DNA of 37,387 bases from a virus: IMG/VR virus record IMGVR_UViG_3300021233_000222, positions 1-37,387 of that record; one strand, written 5' to 3'. Made by a program: the position numbers and the translations under genes. The notes below the pieces were generated by a model, which was given only the letters and a program-made list of their open reading frames with translations, was not told where the DNA came from and made no database searches. Below, in pieces: positions 29,864-37,387 of the stretch (within the stretch, counting starts at the first letter, position 1; each line of letters starts with the position of its first letter).

Positions 29864-30112
29864 CTAGTTCTGGTAGGCGACGACCGATCCCCCGTGCAGT
29901 TTGACCGAGGAGAAGAGGCCGCTGATAACATGATTGGCCGGATAAGTGACGGCGCTTCCAATGGTGGTATTGGCGGCACCGGCGACACTTCCTGTCAGGG
30001 TATGGAACTGAGTCGGGGTGATGACCCGGATCTCACGGAAGGAGCCGTTGACGGTGGTGGTGTCGGCGATGACTTGGCCGACCGCTGCTGGGAATTGGTC
30101 TCTGGATGACAT
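29864..30112 (-). CDS. Small structural protein, possibly a fibre or decoration protein (82 aa)
   Basis: The protein is beta-rich with TTTVNGSFREIRVITPTQF and a HGGSVVAYQN end; it lacks Lys/Asp clusters or membrane segments. This style is usual for small phage decoration or adaptor proteins. It follows the tail adaptor gene and is preceded by the first of three near-identical intergenic elements. I cannot name the family. Confidence 0.55.
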   Translation of the reverse strand: MSSRDQFPAAVGQVIADTTTVNGSFREIRVITPTQFHTLTGSVAGAANTTIGSAVTYPANHVISGLFSSVKLHGGSVVAYQN

Positions 30113-30118
30113 AGAGTG

Positions 30119-30179
30119 TGAAGGTTGGAAGGTGAGAAGGTTTGAGACTTTTTACTTTTCTACTTTCATGCTTTTTACC
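30119..30179. repeat. Composite intergenic element, copy 1
   Basis: In the mRNA: a purine part (GGTAAAAAG ... AAAGTAG) after the adaptor stop, the fixed core CTCAAACC, then a pyrimidine part (CTTCTCACCTTCC) before the next ATG. The core GTTTGAGACTTTTTAC at 30140-30155 is identical in copies 2 and 3. Confidence 0.8.
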
Positions 30180-30188
30180 GACTCGCCG

Positions 30189-30905
30189 TTAGGCGATGCG
30201 GGCGCTCCAGCGTCCGCCCATGCCGCCGACCTGGAGGCCGATCTTGTCGCTCTCGCGGATCAGGTGGCCTTCGGCGCGGTATTCCTCGGCATTGGCCTTG
30301 TCGAGCTGCCCATCCTCGCGCAAGGCATCTGAGGTGATGGCGAGCTTGAGGTAGTCGGACAGGACGGATGGAACCGGGAGCTGCTTCCAGTTAGTTCCAT
30401 TGGGAGGCTGGACAGCCGAATTGGCCGTGAGTGACTGGTAGCAGTGACCGTCGGCGGCCCGCACGATGTCCCCGGCGGCGTAGTTGGTCGCCGCGCTCCA
30501 TGACGTCGCGCTGTATTGGTAAGGCCGCAGCCTGTAATGCACCCACACGTCAGCCACGGAGAGATCAGGGTCAAGCAGAATCCGATCCTCACGCAGGGAA
30601 TAGCCCACTTCCTTGGGGGTCAGTGTCTTGTCCGGGTCCTCCAGGTAGATCCCGAAGACCTCGCCAAAGGGCTCTTGCCCAACCTGATCATAGGAGAGAG
30701 AGAGTTCGGTGCCGCTCACCTCGGGAGTGCGCTGCTCGATGCGGCACAGCTCCGGCCAGCGATCCCACTCCCAGGCGATGCAGATGCGGGAGTTGATATA
30801 CTCGGTAAGGGCGGCTCGGGTCGATGCCTGGAGTGAGACCGTGGGATCGAGTCCCATGCGGGCGGCAACGCCGGTGATGATCTTTTCGTAGGAGGTTGAG
30901 CGCAT
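30189..30905 (-). CDS. Tail adaptor (head-tail connector) with a CBM5/12-like insertion (238 aa)
   Basis: The N- and C-terminal parts (MRSTSYEKIITGVAARMG, RAALTEYINSRICIAWEWDRW, and DYLKLAITSDALREDGQLDKA) resemble podophage tail adaptor proteins (T7 gp11-like). Residues 134-177 (SWSAATNYAAGDIVRAADG, then HCYQSLTANS, PPNGTNWKQL) are a carbohydrate-binding module 5/12-like unit placed within the adaptor. Such inserts may bind cell-wall or surface glycans on the virion. A GTCGA heptamer array is just before the start. Confidence 0.75.
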   Translation of the reverse strand: MRSTSYEKIITGVAARMGLDPTVSLQASTRAALTEYINSRICIAWEWDRWPELCRIEQRTPEVSGTELSLSYDQVGQEPFGEVFGIYLEDPDKTLTPKEVGYSLREDRILLDPDLSVADVWVHYRLRPYQYSATSWSAATNYAAGDIVRAADGHCYQSLTANSAVQPPNGTNWKQLPVPSVLSDYLKLAITSDALREDGQLDKANAEEYRAEGHLIRESDKIGLQVGGMGGRWSARIA

Positions 30906-30911
30906 AAGTGA

Positions 30912-30939
30912 AGTCGAGGGTCGAAAGTCGAAAGTCGAG
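30912..30939 (+). repeat. GTCGA-type heptamer array before the tail adaptor gene
   Basis: Units AGTCGAG, GGTCGAA, AGTCGAA and AGTCGAG. Same subfamily as at 3403-3430. Pyrimidine-rich in the mRNA, ending six bases before the ATG. Confidence 0.85.
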
Positions 30940-30941
30940 GG

Positions 30942-31166
30942 CTACCGATTCATCAGGTATGCAAGTCCCACCGCCACCATGACGACGGCACCGGTGATTT
31001 CGGCTTCCTCGCGGATGCCGCGGCGGACCAGCTCGGTGCGGGTCTCGTTATAGCTGATCATGTGCCGCACCGTGCCTGGATACTTCTCACGGCGATCTGC
31101 CAACACCCTACCCTTTGCAATCGGGTAGCAGCGGATCAGTAAGCAGAGATCGCGGAGGAGCTTCAT
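30942..31166 (-). CDS. Small membrane protein of the late operon (74 aa)
   Basis: The start at 31164-31166 (MKLLRDLCLLIRCYPIAKG) overlaps the upstream stop as ATGA. The first half is basic; the last 18 residues (ITGAVVMVAVGLAYLM) form a probable membrane segment. The function is unknown; late membrane peptides may help lysis or assembly. Confidence 0.5.
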   Translation of the reverse strand: MKLLRDLCLLIRCYPIAKGRVLADRREKYPGTVRHMISYNETRTELVRRGIREEAEITGAVVMVAVGLAYLMNR

Positions 31167-31372
31167 GGGGCCGGTTCCTCTGGAGTCTCGACGACCTCGC
31201 AGAACTCGGCGGGTATCCACGAAAATTCGCCGCCGTATTGAGGGAAAACTGCGCTATGGAATTTATTTCCGTCTGTCTCGTAGGTTCCCGAGACATCGCC
31301 CTGCTCTCCATTGATGAGGGTTGCGATGCGCGACCAATAGGGATCGGTGTTGGTGATGATGGTGAGTTTCAT
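31163..31372 (-). CDS. Small hypothetical late protein (69 aa)
   Basis: The sequence starts MKLTIITNTDPYWSRIATLING and has KFHSAVFPQYGGEFSWIPAEFCE, then an acidic Pro-rich tail. It resembles a short beta-barrel but I do not recognise it. It lies between the fibre-like 397-residue gene and a membrane peptide. Confidence 0.5.
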   Translation of the reverse strand: MKLTIITNTDPYWSRIATLINGEQGDVSGTYETDGNKFHSAVFPQYGGEFSWIPAEFCEVVETPEEPAP

Positions 31373-31375
31373 GGG

Positions 31376-32569
31376 CTAGACGTAGCTCAAATTGACCAGT
31401 ACCTCGCCACTCCCAACGCTAGTGTTATCTAGCAATGCCGAGCCGCCCGTGATTGCGTAGGCAATGCCAGTAGAAAGACGAAACCCCTGAACGGTTGATG
31501 TTATGTCTATCGAGGAGTTCGGTGGAATAGGAGCTTGCCAGACAGGGGTGCTAGTTCCGGGCGTTGGGGCAACTGAAAGGTTGAAGAATTTCACATAACG
31601 CCAACTCGCTGACGTGTTGGACAACAGAATAGTTCCAAGAGTTCCAGCACTGCTTTTCACAGAGGTCGCATTAGTCGATGCAGCAGAGACTAGAGAATGG
31701 AACGTATTGTATCCCGAACTTGCGTTCGTCGATATAAACCCTACAGATGAAGCTGCCACCGTCCCAGAGACCTGCTGATAGAGCTTTGGCGTCGCTTGCT
31801 GGCTTGCGTAGGCGACGAGGGTTGTCGTGCCGGAGGTTTGGTTTCCCTGCGAAACAATGCGGAAGAACCGAGCGCCGAGCAGAGGGACGTTTGTGGCATT
31901 TGTGTTTGTGAGCGTGTTGCCAATAGCCCCACCACTTGTAATGCCGTTGGCTATTACCCAGTTAGAATTGTCATTTGAAACTTGGAAAATCGGGGCTGTA
32001 CCGCCTGTTCCAATAGAAACAACATGGACAGAGACCTCGCGGAATTGAGAGCTTTCAATCGGGCCGATCAGGACGGTGTTCGCCGCAATCGCACCACTTT
32101 GGCTAAAATTGTAGACCTGACTCGCCGCATTATTCGCCTCGACGGGAACCCTGCCGCTGGACAAAGCGGGGAGCTTCGCGTCGATGGCCTGCGCCTCGGT
32201 GGAGATCGTCTGAAGCTCTGGCCCAGTCGTGATGAGCCTGCCGTTGACATCGGTCTGGAGTGTGGTCGAGGCACCAGAGGTATATGTCGGAAGCGTGGCG
32301 TTATAGGCAGCACTAGCGCCGCCGCCTCCACCTCCTCCACCCGTGACGGCAATCGTTCCGCTTGCAAGCTGCGTTTTGACCGCAGCAAGGTCGGCGGCAG
32401 TCGCGGTCAGCAGAGCATTGGTTACGTCCTGCTTCCCCTCGATCTGATCCGTATTGACGGTCAGGGAATCAAGGGAGACTCCTCCGATCTGGAGTTTGCC
32501 AGCGGCGTCAACGGCGACGGGGACTTTATTGCCTGTCGGGTCTTTGCCGACGATTAGGTTAGCGGACAT
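31376..32569 (-). CDS. Virion surface / fibre-like protein (397 aa)
   Basis: The N-terminus MSANLIVGKDPTGNKVPVAVDAAGKL is a known style of phage virion proteins. A linker of eight Gly (about residues 79-86) separates the N-terminal stalk from a Ser/Thr/Asn-rich beta domain (SASWRYVKFFNLSV, IPPNSSIDIT, SGEVLVNLSYV). By content it is a fibre or head-decoration protein. Composition is lower in charged residues than its neighbours, as expected for beta fibres. Confidence 0.65.
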   Translation of the reverse strand: MSANLIVGKDPTGNKVPVAVDAAGKLQIGGVSLDSLTVNTDQIEGKQDVTNALLTATAADLAAVKTQLASGTIAVTGGGGGGGGASAAYNATLPTYTSGASTTLQTDVNGRLITTGPELQTISTEAQAIDAKLPALSSGRVPVEANNAASQVYNFSQSGAIAANTVLIGPIESSQFREVSVHVVSIGTGGTAPIFQVSNDNSNWVIANGITSGGAIGNTLTNTNATNVPLLGARFFRIVSQGNQTSGTTTLVAYASQQATPKLYQQVSGTVAASSVGFISTNASSGYNTFHSLVSAASTNATSVKSSAGTLGTILLSNTSASWRYVKFFNLSVAPTPGTSTPVWQAPIPPNSSIDITSTVQGFRLSTGIAYAITGGSALLDNTSVGSGEVLVNLSYV

Positions 32570-32577
32570 ATATGGTG

Positions 32578-32646
32578 TGAAAGTTTGAAGGTGGGAAGGT
32601 GAAAAGGTTTGAGACTTTTTACTTTGCTACTTTCATACTTTTTACC
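32578..32646. repeat. Composite intergenic element, copy 2
   Basis: It lies between the portal stop and the fibre-like gene start and even supplies the portal stop TAA. It contains the shared core GTTTGAGACTTTTTAC at 32608-32623 with flanking purine and pyrimidine parts in the mRNA. Confidence 0.85.
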
Positions 32647-34699
32647 CTTGTCCCGGCCCTAGCTGGGACAAGGCTGGCACCGCGCCCATGCGGCCGATCT
32701 GTGCGTTTTGCTGCTGGGTGAGCTGGAACTGGAAGCTCTGCACGCGGGCGTCGATCATCTTCCGGAAGATCTCATCCTGCTGGTAGCGCTGGGCGACGGC
32801 GGGATTTGCCTGGATGGTCTGCTGGAGGACCTGCAAGCGGACCTGCGGATTGCCTCCCTCCTTGAGAGGGGGCTCGGCTCCGGCCGCGATCTTCGTAAAT
32901 TGCACCTGCTCATCCTCGGCCTCGGCTGCGGCTGCCACTCCGGCGTCACGCACGAGCGACTCTCCCAGGACGGGATCGACGGCCGACATGATGAACTTCA
33001 CCAGCCCTGCCCGGTCGATGACTCCCGCCACATCGAGCGGGATGGCCACCTTAGCGATGTAGTCGAGCTTCTTGCCAAGGAACTCATTATCGAGATCCCG
33101 GACATCGAAATCGACTTGGAGATCGTACTGCCCCTGCACCTCCTCGCGGGTAAGCTGAAACTTTCCTGGCAGCATCCCGACGATGCGCTGCACCTGGGCG
33201 TCGGTGAGGTACTGCTGCATGAGCTGGAGCGTCTGCGCGATGGCCAGCTTCATGTCGGTGAGGAAGCTATCCACGAGATCCTGCTGGGCCAGCATGGTCC
33301 GAGCCGGTGCGATGGCAGCAGTGGCTCGGGAGAAATACTCATCCACATCTCCCCGTGTGCTCTGCTCGACCTCGATGGTCCCCTTGTCAAATGGAGGAGG
33401 CTCCATCCAGCCAAACTCTCCCGGCCTGCGCTCGGGGATCTGGCTGCCGGGACCGAAGACCAGCTCTAGCTTGCCACGGTTGGCCGGGACGCGGACGGGG
33501 GGAAGGATGGCGATGGAGGCGCGGTCGGCGCGGTAGTCGCGCTGGGTCTTGATCTCGCCCTGGCTGGTGTGGACCAGCTCGGGGATTCCGCGGGACTCCA
33601 GGAGATTGCGGCTGGCACGCTCGCGGGGAAGCTCGATGAAGGGGAACTGGCCGTGCTCGTAGGGGCTGATCTCGTGCTTGGCGACGAGATCGGTGATCGA
33701 GGTATTGATGACGGTGCACTCGACGCGGGTAGCTCCCTTGTCGTGGACCTTGCGATAGACATGATAGACTTCGATCAGGTCGCGGTCGTTGTTGGCCAGG
33801 TGCTCGTTGTTACGAAGGATGTTGCGGTTGATGCGCTGGGTCATCCCCTTCTGCTTGACGGCTCGCTCGATCCAGTCGGCGTCGTAGTCCTGTGTCGTCC
33901 CCCGCTCGCGCAGCTCATCCTCGGTGATCAGCTCCCGGCGTGCTACCCATGGTGCCCTCTGGATCGACCAGGTAGAGGCCGGGAACAGGATGTCCTCCAG
34001 CGGCTCCAGCGCTACCCACTCGGGCTTGCTCTCAAAGATGTAGGGATTCTCGTAGGTGAAGATTCCCTTCTCTCGGAGGGCTCGGACAGCGGCCACGGTG
34101 CCAGCCTTCTCAGCAAGCATCCCAAGCATAGCCTGGGCCCCTTCCTCCTGAAGCGGATCGAGAATTGCCTCGACCAGCGCTGCGGCGGCACCGTCTCCCT
34201 GGAGGGCGACATTCTGGATCTCCTCCATGGTGATCGACTTCTCCTCGACTCGGGTGGTGGTCCTCCAGAAGACCCCGAGGAAGGAGAGCCCGAAGGTCTC
34301 GCGGATCTGGAGCGCCAGCTCCACCTCGCGCCTGAGATCATCGAGGCAGTGGACCTTCATCATCCAGTTGAGAGCCGTCTGGACGGCCTGCTTGATGATC
34401 GAGTCGCTGGTCTCGACCGGCTGCACCTGCATCCGGGAGGAGAAGAAGGCCCGCTTAAGTAGGCGGACATTCTCATTGATCAGGGTGTCGGCCAGCCTAA
34501 TCCTGGTATCGCTGGCACCTTCCCATGGCCAAGGGCGCTTCCCAAGAGACCCCTGGTGCTTGCGTCCATCCTCGCTCTGGCCTGCCCACAGGCAGAATCG
34601 AGTGTTGAAATTATCGGTCTTCCTCCCGAAGTAGTAGCTGGCATCACTCTCGGCCTGTGACAGCTCGGAGATGAGGGAGGAAATCTTGGTGCGGTCCAT
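32642..34699 (-). CDS. Portal protein, podovirus type (685 aa)
   Basis: It forms the ring through which DNA passes at the capsid vertex. Features include a helical start (KISSLISELSQAESDASYY), WPWEGASDTRIRLADTLINENV, a long central part with LIEVYHVYRKV and FPFIELPRERASRNLLESRG, then FGWMEPPPFDKG and the C-terminal Gln-rich helix (FQFQLTQQQNAQIGRM). Length and position between capsid and tail genes fit a podovirus portal. Composite repeat elements flank it on both sides. Confidence 0.85.
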   Translation of the reverse strand: MDRTKISSLISELSQAESDASYYFGRKTDNFNTRFCLWAGQSEDGRKHQGSLGKRPWPWEGASDTRIRLADTLINENVRLLKRAFFSSRMQVQPVETSDSIIKQAVQTALNWMMKVHCLDDLRREVELALQIRETFGLSFLGVFWRTTTRVEEKSITMEEIQNVALQGDGAAAALVEAILDPLQEEGAQAMLGMLAEKAGTVAAVRALREKGIFTYENPYIFESKPEWVALEPLEDILFPASTWSIQRAPWVARRELITEDELRERGTTQDYDADWIERAVKQKGMTQRINRNILRNNEHLANNDRDLIEVYHVYRKVHDKGATRVECTVINTSITDLVAKHEISPYEHGQFPFIELPRERASRNLLESRGIPELVHTSQGEIKTQRDYRADRASIAILPPVRVPANRGKLELVFGPGSQIPERRPGEFGWMEPPPFDKGTIEVEQSTRGDVDEYFSRATAAIAPARTMLAQQDLVDSFLTDMKLAIAQTLQLMQQYLTDAQVQRIVGMLPGKFQLTREEVQGQYDLQVDFDVRDLDNEFLGKKLDYIAKVAIPLDVAGVIDRAGLVKFIMSAVDPVLGESLVRDAGVAAAAEAEDEQVQFTKIAAGAEPPLKEGGNPQVRLQVLQQTIQANPAVAQRYQQDEIFRKMIDARVQSFQFQLTQQQNAQIGRMGAVPALSQLGPGQG

Positions 34700-34702
34700 G
34701 GA

Positions 34703-34776
34703 AAACAGTGGGAAAGTGGAAAGGTGGGAAGGTGGGAAGGTTTGAGACTTTTTACTTTTCTACTTTTTACCTTTTA
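34703..34776. repeat. Composite intergenic element, copy 3
   Basis: It lies between the 107-residue gene stop and the portal start. Its core GTTTGAGACTTTTTAC is at 34740-34755, followed by repeated GTGGGAAG and AAGTAAAAAG-type units of 7 to 8 bp. The most expanded of the three copies. Confidence 0.85.
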
Positions 34777-34780
34777 CCAA

Positions 34781-35104
34781 TCACCTCGTGATGCGGATCT
34801 TGCGCTCGGCCTTGGGTGCGGCGCAGTGGGGGTTGCGACGGAGGAAGTCGGCTCGGAAGGATTTGTCCTGCCAGCATCCGGGCTCTTTCCAGTTCCAGAA
34901 GTAGAAGGCATCGGCATCCACACTCATGGTGTGCTGTCCGATCCCCTCCACCAGGGCGCTCTCAAGTCGGGAGTTGGCCTCGGCCACCTTGCGCTGGCGG
35001 ATCTCAGCCATGACGGCCGATGCGTGCCATCCACGGAATAGCTCGCCCTTGATCAGGTCGAGCATCTCGGGATCGTCGATCCCTATGTTTTCATCGGTCA
35101 GCAT
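34781..35104 (-). CDS. Hypothetical protein between capsid and portal (107 aa)
   Basis: The sequence contains DPEMLDLIKGELFRGWHASAV, a helix AEIRQRKVAEANSRLESALV, then DADAFYFWNWKEPGCWQDKSF and a basic tail. It may be a head-associated protein because it lies between capsid and portal. AGGGGA directly before the ATG could act as a close-spaced ribosome binding site. No family is recognised. Confidence 0.6.
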   Translation of the reverse strand: MLTDENIGIDDPEMLDLIKGELFRGWHASAVMAEIRQRKVAEANSRLESALVEGIGQHTMSVDADAFYFWNWKEPGCWQDKSFRADFLRRNPHCAAPKAERKIRITR

Positions 35105-35124
35105 TCCCCTGTGTGATCTGGCTG

Positions 35125-35154
35125 GGTGCCTCCCCCCATGACAGGAGAGGCACC
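35125..35154 (-). terminator. Hairpin downstream of the capsid gene
   Basis: GGTGCCTC and GAGGCACC form a perfect 8-bp stem with a 14-base loop, 19 bases after the capsid stop. No T-run follows on the minus strand, so it may limit read-through or protect the capsid mRNA 3' end instead of acting as a strict terminator. Confidence 0.5.
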
Positions 35155-35172
35155 GGTGTCAAACCACCCGAA

Positions 35173-36189
35173 TTAGGAAGCGGTCGAAGCGATCTTGCCG
35201 AAGCCCTTGGGGCTGTGGACGACGAGACCGGCGATGGCGTCGATGAGGCCACGGGGTCCACCGCCACGATCCTCAAGCTCGCGGAAGGCAGGGCGGCGGC
35301 CGTAGCGCACCTCGACCATCTCGGGGTCGATGATGTATCCACGGCGGCTCTGCACGGCGGCGAGACCGTCCTGGGCGAGCAGGAGGGAGGGGAGGAGCTG
35401 GAGGCTCCCGAAGTCACCCTCGAACATGTCGATGGTCGCGGTGATCTTCTTCTCGGCGGCACCCTGCGTGTAGGTCTTCACGTTGAGGGCCACGTTGGTC
35501 GATCCGGCCTGGGTGCGGGTGAACTCCGTGAAGCGGCGCTTCAGGGTAGGTCCGCAAAGCAGGACGAGGTTCTTGACCGTGCCGGTCTGCTCGTAGATCG
35601 ACTGGAGGAGGTTCTGGATGGAACCCTCGGTGATCGAGTCCGTCGCGGTCGAGGTGATCGAGCCAGCCGGGGTGCGGTAGTTGCTGTCCACGGGCAGGTC
35701 GGTCTGAGCCGCGGAGGCGATCCAGGAGCCGAGACCGCGGGTGCGGTACGGGTTGGAACCGCTCTGCTGCTGGCTGTCGCGGTCGGAGCAGAAGGCGGCC
35801 TCGATGTCGCGGCCGATCTCCTCGATGCTCTTGGCGGCACCACGGGCCATCTCCTTCTTGCGGCCGACACCGGCGACATCGGAGATGTTCGCGGCGAAGT
35901 CGTCCACCATGATGGAGCGGCGGAACTTCTGGCAGCGGCCGGAGAGCTTCGCACGCTGGGCGGCGGGGCTGTCGTAGGTGGAAACGTCGTCGCTGGCGAG
36001 CACGCCGTCGAAGCTGGGGGTGTTGTACCCGTCAGCCTGCCAGGAGTGGACGTCAGGGTTGACCAGTTCCGCACCCTTCTTGGCGAGCGCCAGGAGGGGC
36101 TTGGACTTGGCATCCACGACGGCGATGAGATCGCTCAGGTCCTCGCGGAGGCCTTTGCTGATCTGGTCATTGATGGTGAGTAGAGGCAT
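35173..36189 (-). CDS. Major capsid protein, DUF5309 family (338 aa)
   Basis: The protein matches DUF5309, a phage HK97-fold capsid family: LREDLSDLIAVVDAKSKPLLALA at the start, SWQADGY, CQKFRRSIMVDDFAANISD and KSIEEIGRDIEAAFCSD in the middle, and CGPTLKRRFTEFTR with a C-terminal MVEVRYGRRPAFRELEDRGGG. Codon use is GC-rich and strongly biased, as expected for an abundant protein. The leader before the ATG is A/C-rich (GACAACACACAACGACA). Confidence 0.9.
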   Translation of the reverse strand: MPLLTINDQISKGLREDLSDLIAVVDAKSKPLLALAKKGAELVNPDVHSWQADGYNTPSFDGVLASDDVSTYDSPAAQRAKLSGRCQKFRRSIMVDDFAANISDVAGVGRKKEMARGAAKSIEEIGRDIEAAFCSDRDSQQQSGSNPYRTRGLGSWIASAAQTDLPVDSNYRTPAGSITSTATDSITEGSIQNLLQSIYEQTGTVKNLVLLCGPTLKRRFTEFTRTQAGSTNVALNVKTYTQGAAEKKITATIDMFEGDFGSLQLLPSLLLAQDGLAAVQSRRGYIIDPEMVEVRYGRRPAFRELEDRGGGPRGLIDAIAGLVVHSPKGFGKIASTAS

Positions 36190-36228
36190 TGTCGTTGTGT
36201 GTTGTCCCGGCCGGGCGAGGGGTTGTGC

Positions 36229-37251
36229 CTAGCCGAGGAGTGATTCCATGAGGGACGCGACCGAATCCCGGTCTCCGCCCTCCAAAGCTTTCTGTAGCGC
36301 TGCGCCTTCGCGCACCGTCTTGGCAGGGACTTTCGCTTTTCCTGTCACCTTGGGAGGCTCGGGCGCCGGTGATGGCGCTTTCCGGGCCGGTGATGCGGGG
36401 GCCTTGGCTTTGGCCTGTGCCTCCTGTCGCGCCATGCGGGCCTGCTGGCCCACCAGTGCGTCACCGATAATCAGCTCGACGTTGGGGTATTTCCCCAGGG
36501 CGGGATACTGCTTGAGGATGTCCCGGAGGGCCTTGCTCTCGGAGGAGCCCTGGGTGAAGAAGGCCGGATAGGCGGCTTTCGCTTCGTTCACGCTGCTCTC
36601 CCGTTGGGCGAGCCATGCTCTCCTGGAGGGTCCGTGATCCATGACAATCGCATCGGCGGCGGCAAGGTGGCGTGCGATCTCGGCCGCTTCCACATATTCA
36701 TCCTGCCCGTCTGCCCCCTTCACGGTGGCTCCGTCGCGGTTGGTCATGGCCCAGGTCCGCACCCGCTTGGCGGCGGCGATCCTGGCTTCCAGATCCTCGA
36801 TGGTCTCGACATCGGAGAGCGGGTCATCGGGCGTGGGCTGGAGCACCACCTTGGAGGCGGTGGCCAGCTCGGCCTTCAGCTTGTCGGTCTCCTCGCGGGT
36901 CTTCTCCAGCGCCTCCTCGGCCTCGCGCCTTTTGGCGGTCAGCTTGTCGATGCGCTTGAGGAGCTTGGCGGTCGCCGGGGACCGGGCATCGCCCTTCTCT
37001 GCGTCCTCGTCATCCTCCGCGGTCGGTCCATCCTCTGTCTCCCGGTCGGTCTTGTCGGCCTCGGATTGCTCCGGTGCCGCCTGCTCCGACTCGTCTGATT
37101 GTTTTGTCCCGGAGTCCTCGGTTCCCTGTTCCGTATTGCCGGATTCCTTGGGTTCCGTCTCCTCCTCTGCGGCCTTGGTGGTCTCGACGCGGATTGTGTC
37201 CGGTAGGAACTCAGCCAGGTCCGTCAGGCTAATCGCTGTCTCTGCTGCCAT
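36229..37251 (-). CDS. Scaffolding protein (340 aa)
   Basis: It sits immediately upstream of the capsid gene. The N-terminal 90 residues are very acidic and disordered (Glu/Asp/Ser/Thr-rich). A coiled coil follows (about 95-130: KLLKRIDKLTAKRREAEEAL), then a helical region and a basic Ala/Pro/Lys-rich C-terminus (KAKAPASPARKAPSPAPEPP) that would bind the capsid shell. The architecture is typical of phage scaffolds. No protease motif is seen. Confidence 0.75.
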   Translation of the reverse strand: MAAETAISLTDLAEFLPDTIRVETTKAAEEETEPKESGNTEQGTEDSGTKQSDESEQAAPEQSEADKTDRETEDGPTAEDDEDAEKGDARSPATAKLLKRIDKLTAKRREAEEALEKTREETDKLKAELATASKVVLQPTPDDPLSDVETIEDLEARIAAAKRVRTWAMTNRDGATVKGADGQDEYVEAAEIARHLAAADAIVMDHGPSRRAWLAQRESSVNEAKAAYPAFFTQGSSESKALRDILKQYPALGKYPNVELIIGDALVGQQARMARQEAQAKAKAPASPARKAPSPAPEPPKVTGKAKVPAKTVREGAALQKALEGGDRDSVASLMESLLG

Positions 37252-37314
37252 AGGTAACTCCCCTAAGTGGAAACAAGCCCCATTCTTCCCTGCTCTCCGA
37301 TCAGGCTGGCCGGG

Positions 37315-37387
37315 CTAGGTATTGCCGCCTGATAAATCCGACACGTCCTGCTTGGCCGCGATCTTGTCAACAAGATTTCTCACGGGA
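37315..37387 (-). CDS. Possible C-terminal end of a gene cut by the window edge
   Basis: A minus-strand frame enters from the right edge and ends at TAG (37315-37317), reading VRNLVDKIAAKQDVSDLSGG near its end. It would be the gene before the scaffold. Only 23 residues are visible, so this is tentative. The 63 bases from its stop to the scaffold start contain no other gene. Confidence 0.35.
   Translation of the reverse strand, partial: PVRNLVDKIAAKQDVSDLSGGNT

Noticed and set aside
35113-36183. A 356-codon plus-strand frame opposite the capsid gene
   Set aside because: It is an antisense frame produced by strongly biased codon use in the capsid gene; the capsid call is secure.
1-37387. The window as a complete circular genome
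   Set aside because: Joining base 37387 to base 1 would stop the left partial gene after seven codons and gives no match to its 205-residue paralogue.

Overview
The window is about 37 kb of a temperate, podovirus-like tailed phage with no recognisable host chromosome in it. The evidence is a large terminase, a portal, a DUF5309-type HK97-fold capsid, a scaffold, a tail adaptor and nozzle, a tail-collar fibre, a lysis cassette, a DnaB helicase and a tyrosine integrase beside a tRNA fragment. Genes are dense, commonly share ATGA stop/start overlaps, and often lack a Shine-Dalgarno sequence. I cannot name the host. The gene families and style would fit a Verrucomicrobiota or other PVC-group host, but this is a weak inference.

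Layout. (1) 12186 down to 1, minus strand: one long early/replication operon. It starts with a ribbon-helix-helix (RHH) regulator, a small membrane protein and HTH proteins. It continues with a DUF1376 replication protein, a C5-type DNA methyltransferase with a G10 tract, an SSB-like protein, DnaB, a DUF6378 protein, a conserved 53-residue protein, the large terminase, an ABA-sandwich protein and zinc-finger/coiled-coil proteins. The last gene runs off the left edge. (2) 12277 to 17058, plus strand: the lysogeny and accessory module. It holds a divergent RHH regulator, a lipoprotein, a third RHH protein, ArdC antirestriction, DUF551 and other small genes, an attP-like region with the 5' half of tRNA-Thr(CGT), the integrase and a small secreted protein. 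(3) 37387 down to 17126, minus strand: the late operon, in transcription order scaffold, capsid, portal, fibre, adaptor, lysis genes, nozzle, tail-collar fibre, internal virion proteins, a PAPS-reductase-family/YkgJ pair, and a 1642-residue internal virion protein.

Both minus-strand blocks run leftward and both window ends cut genes. On a circular map the early operon could therefore lead through unseen sequence into the late operon, giving the usual order terminase, then head, then tail, with the lysogeny module at the seam. The partial genes at the two edges do not join directly, so some sequence is missing.

The most unusual signal is a set of degenerate 7-bp tandem repeats (consensus about RGNNRRR) at about seventeen places. 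In the mRNA the purine-rich form usually follows stop codons and the pyrimidine-rich form usually precedes start codons. Several arrays lie inside coding regions and are read through in frame. Other points of note are an RHH switch with three copies of TTGTGCCACAT, an attP that carries the 5' rather than the 3' part of a tRNA, and a possibly phase-variable methyltransferase.
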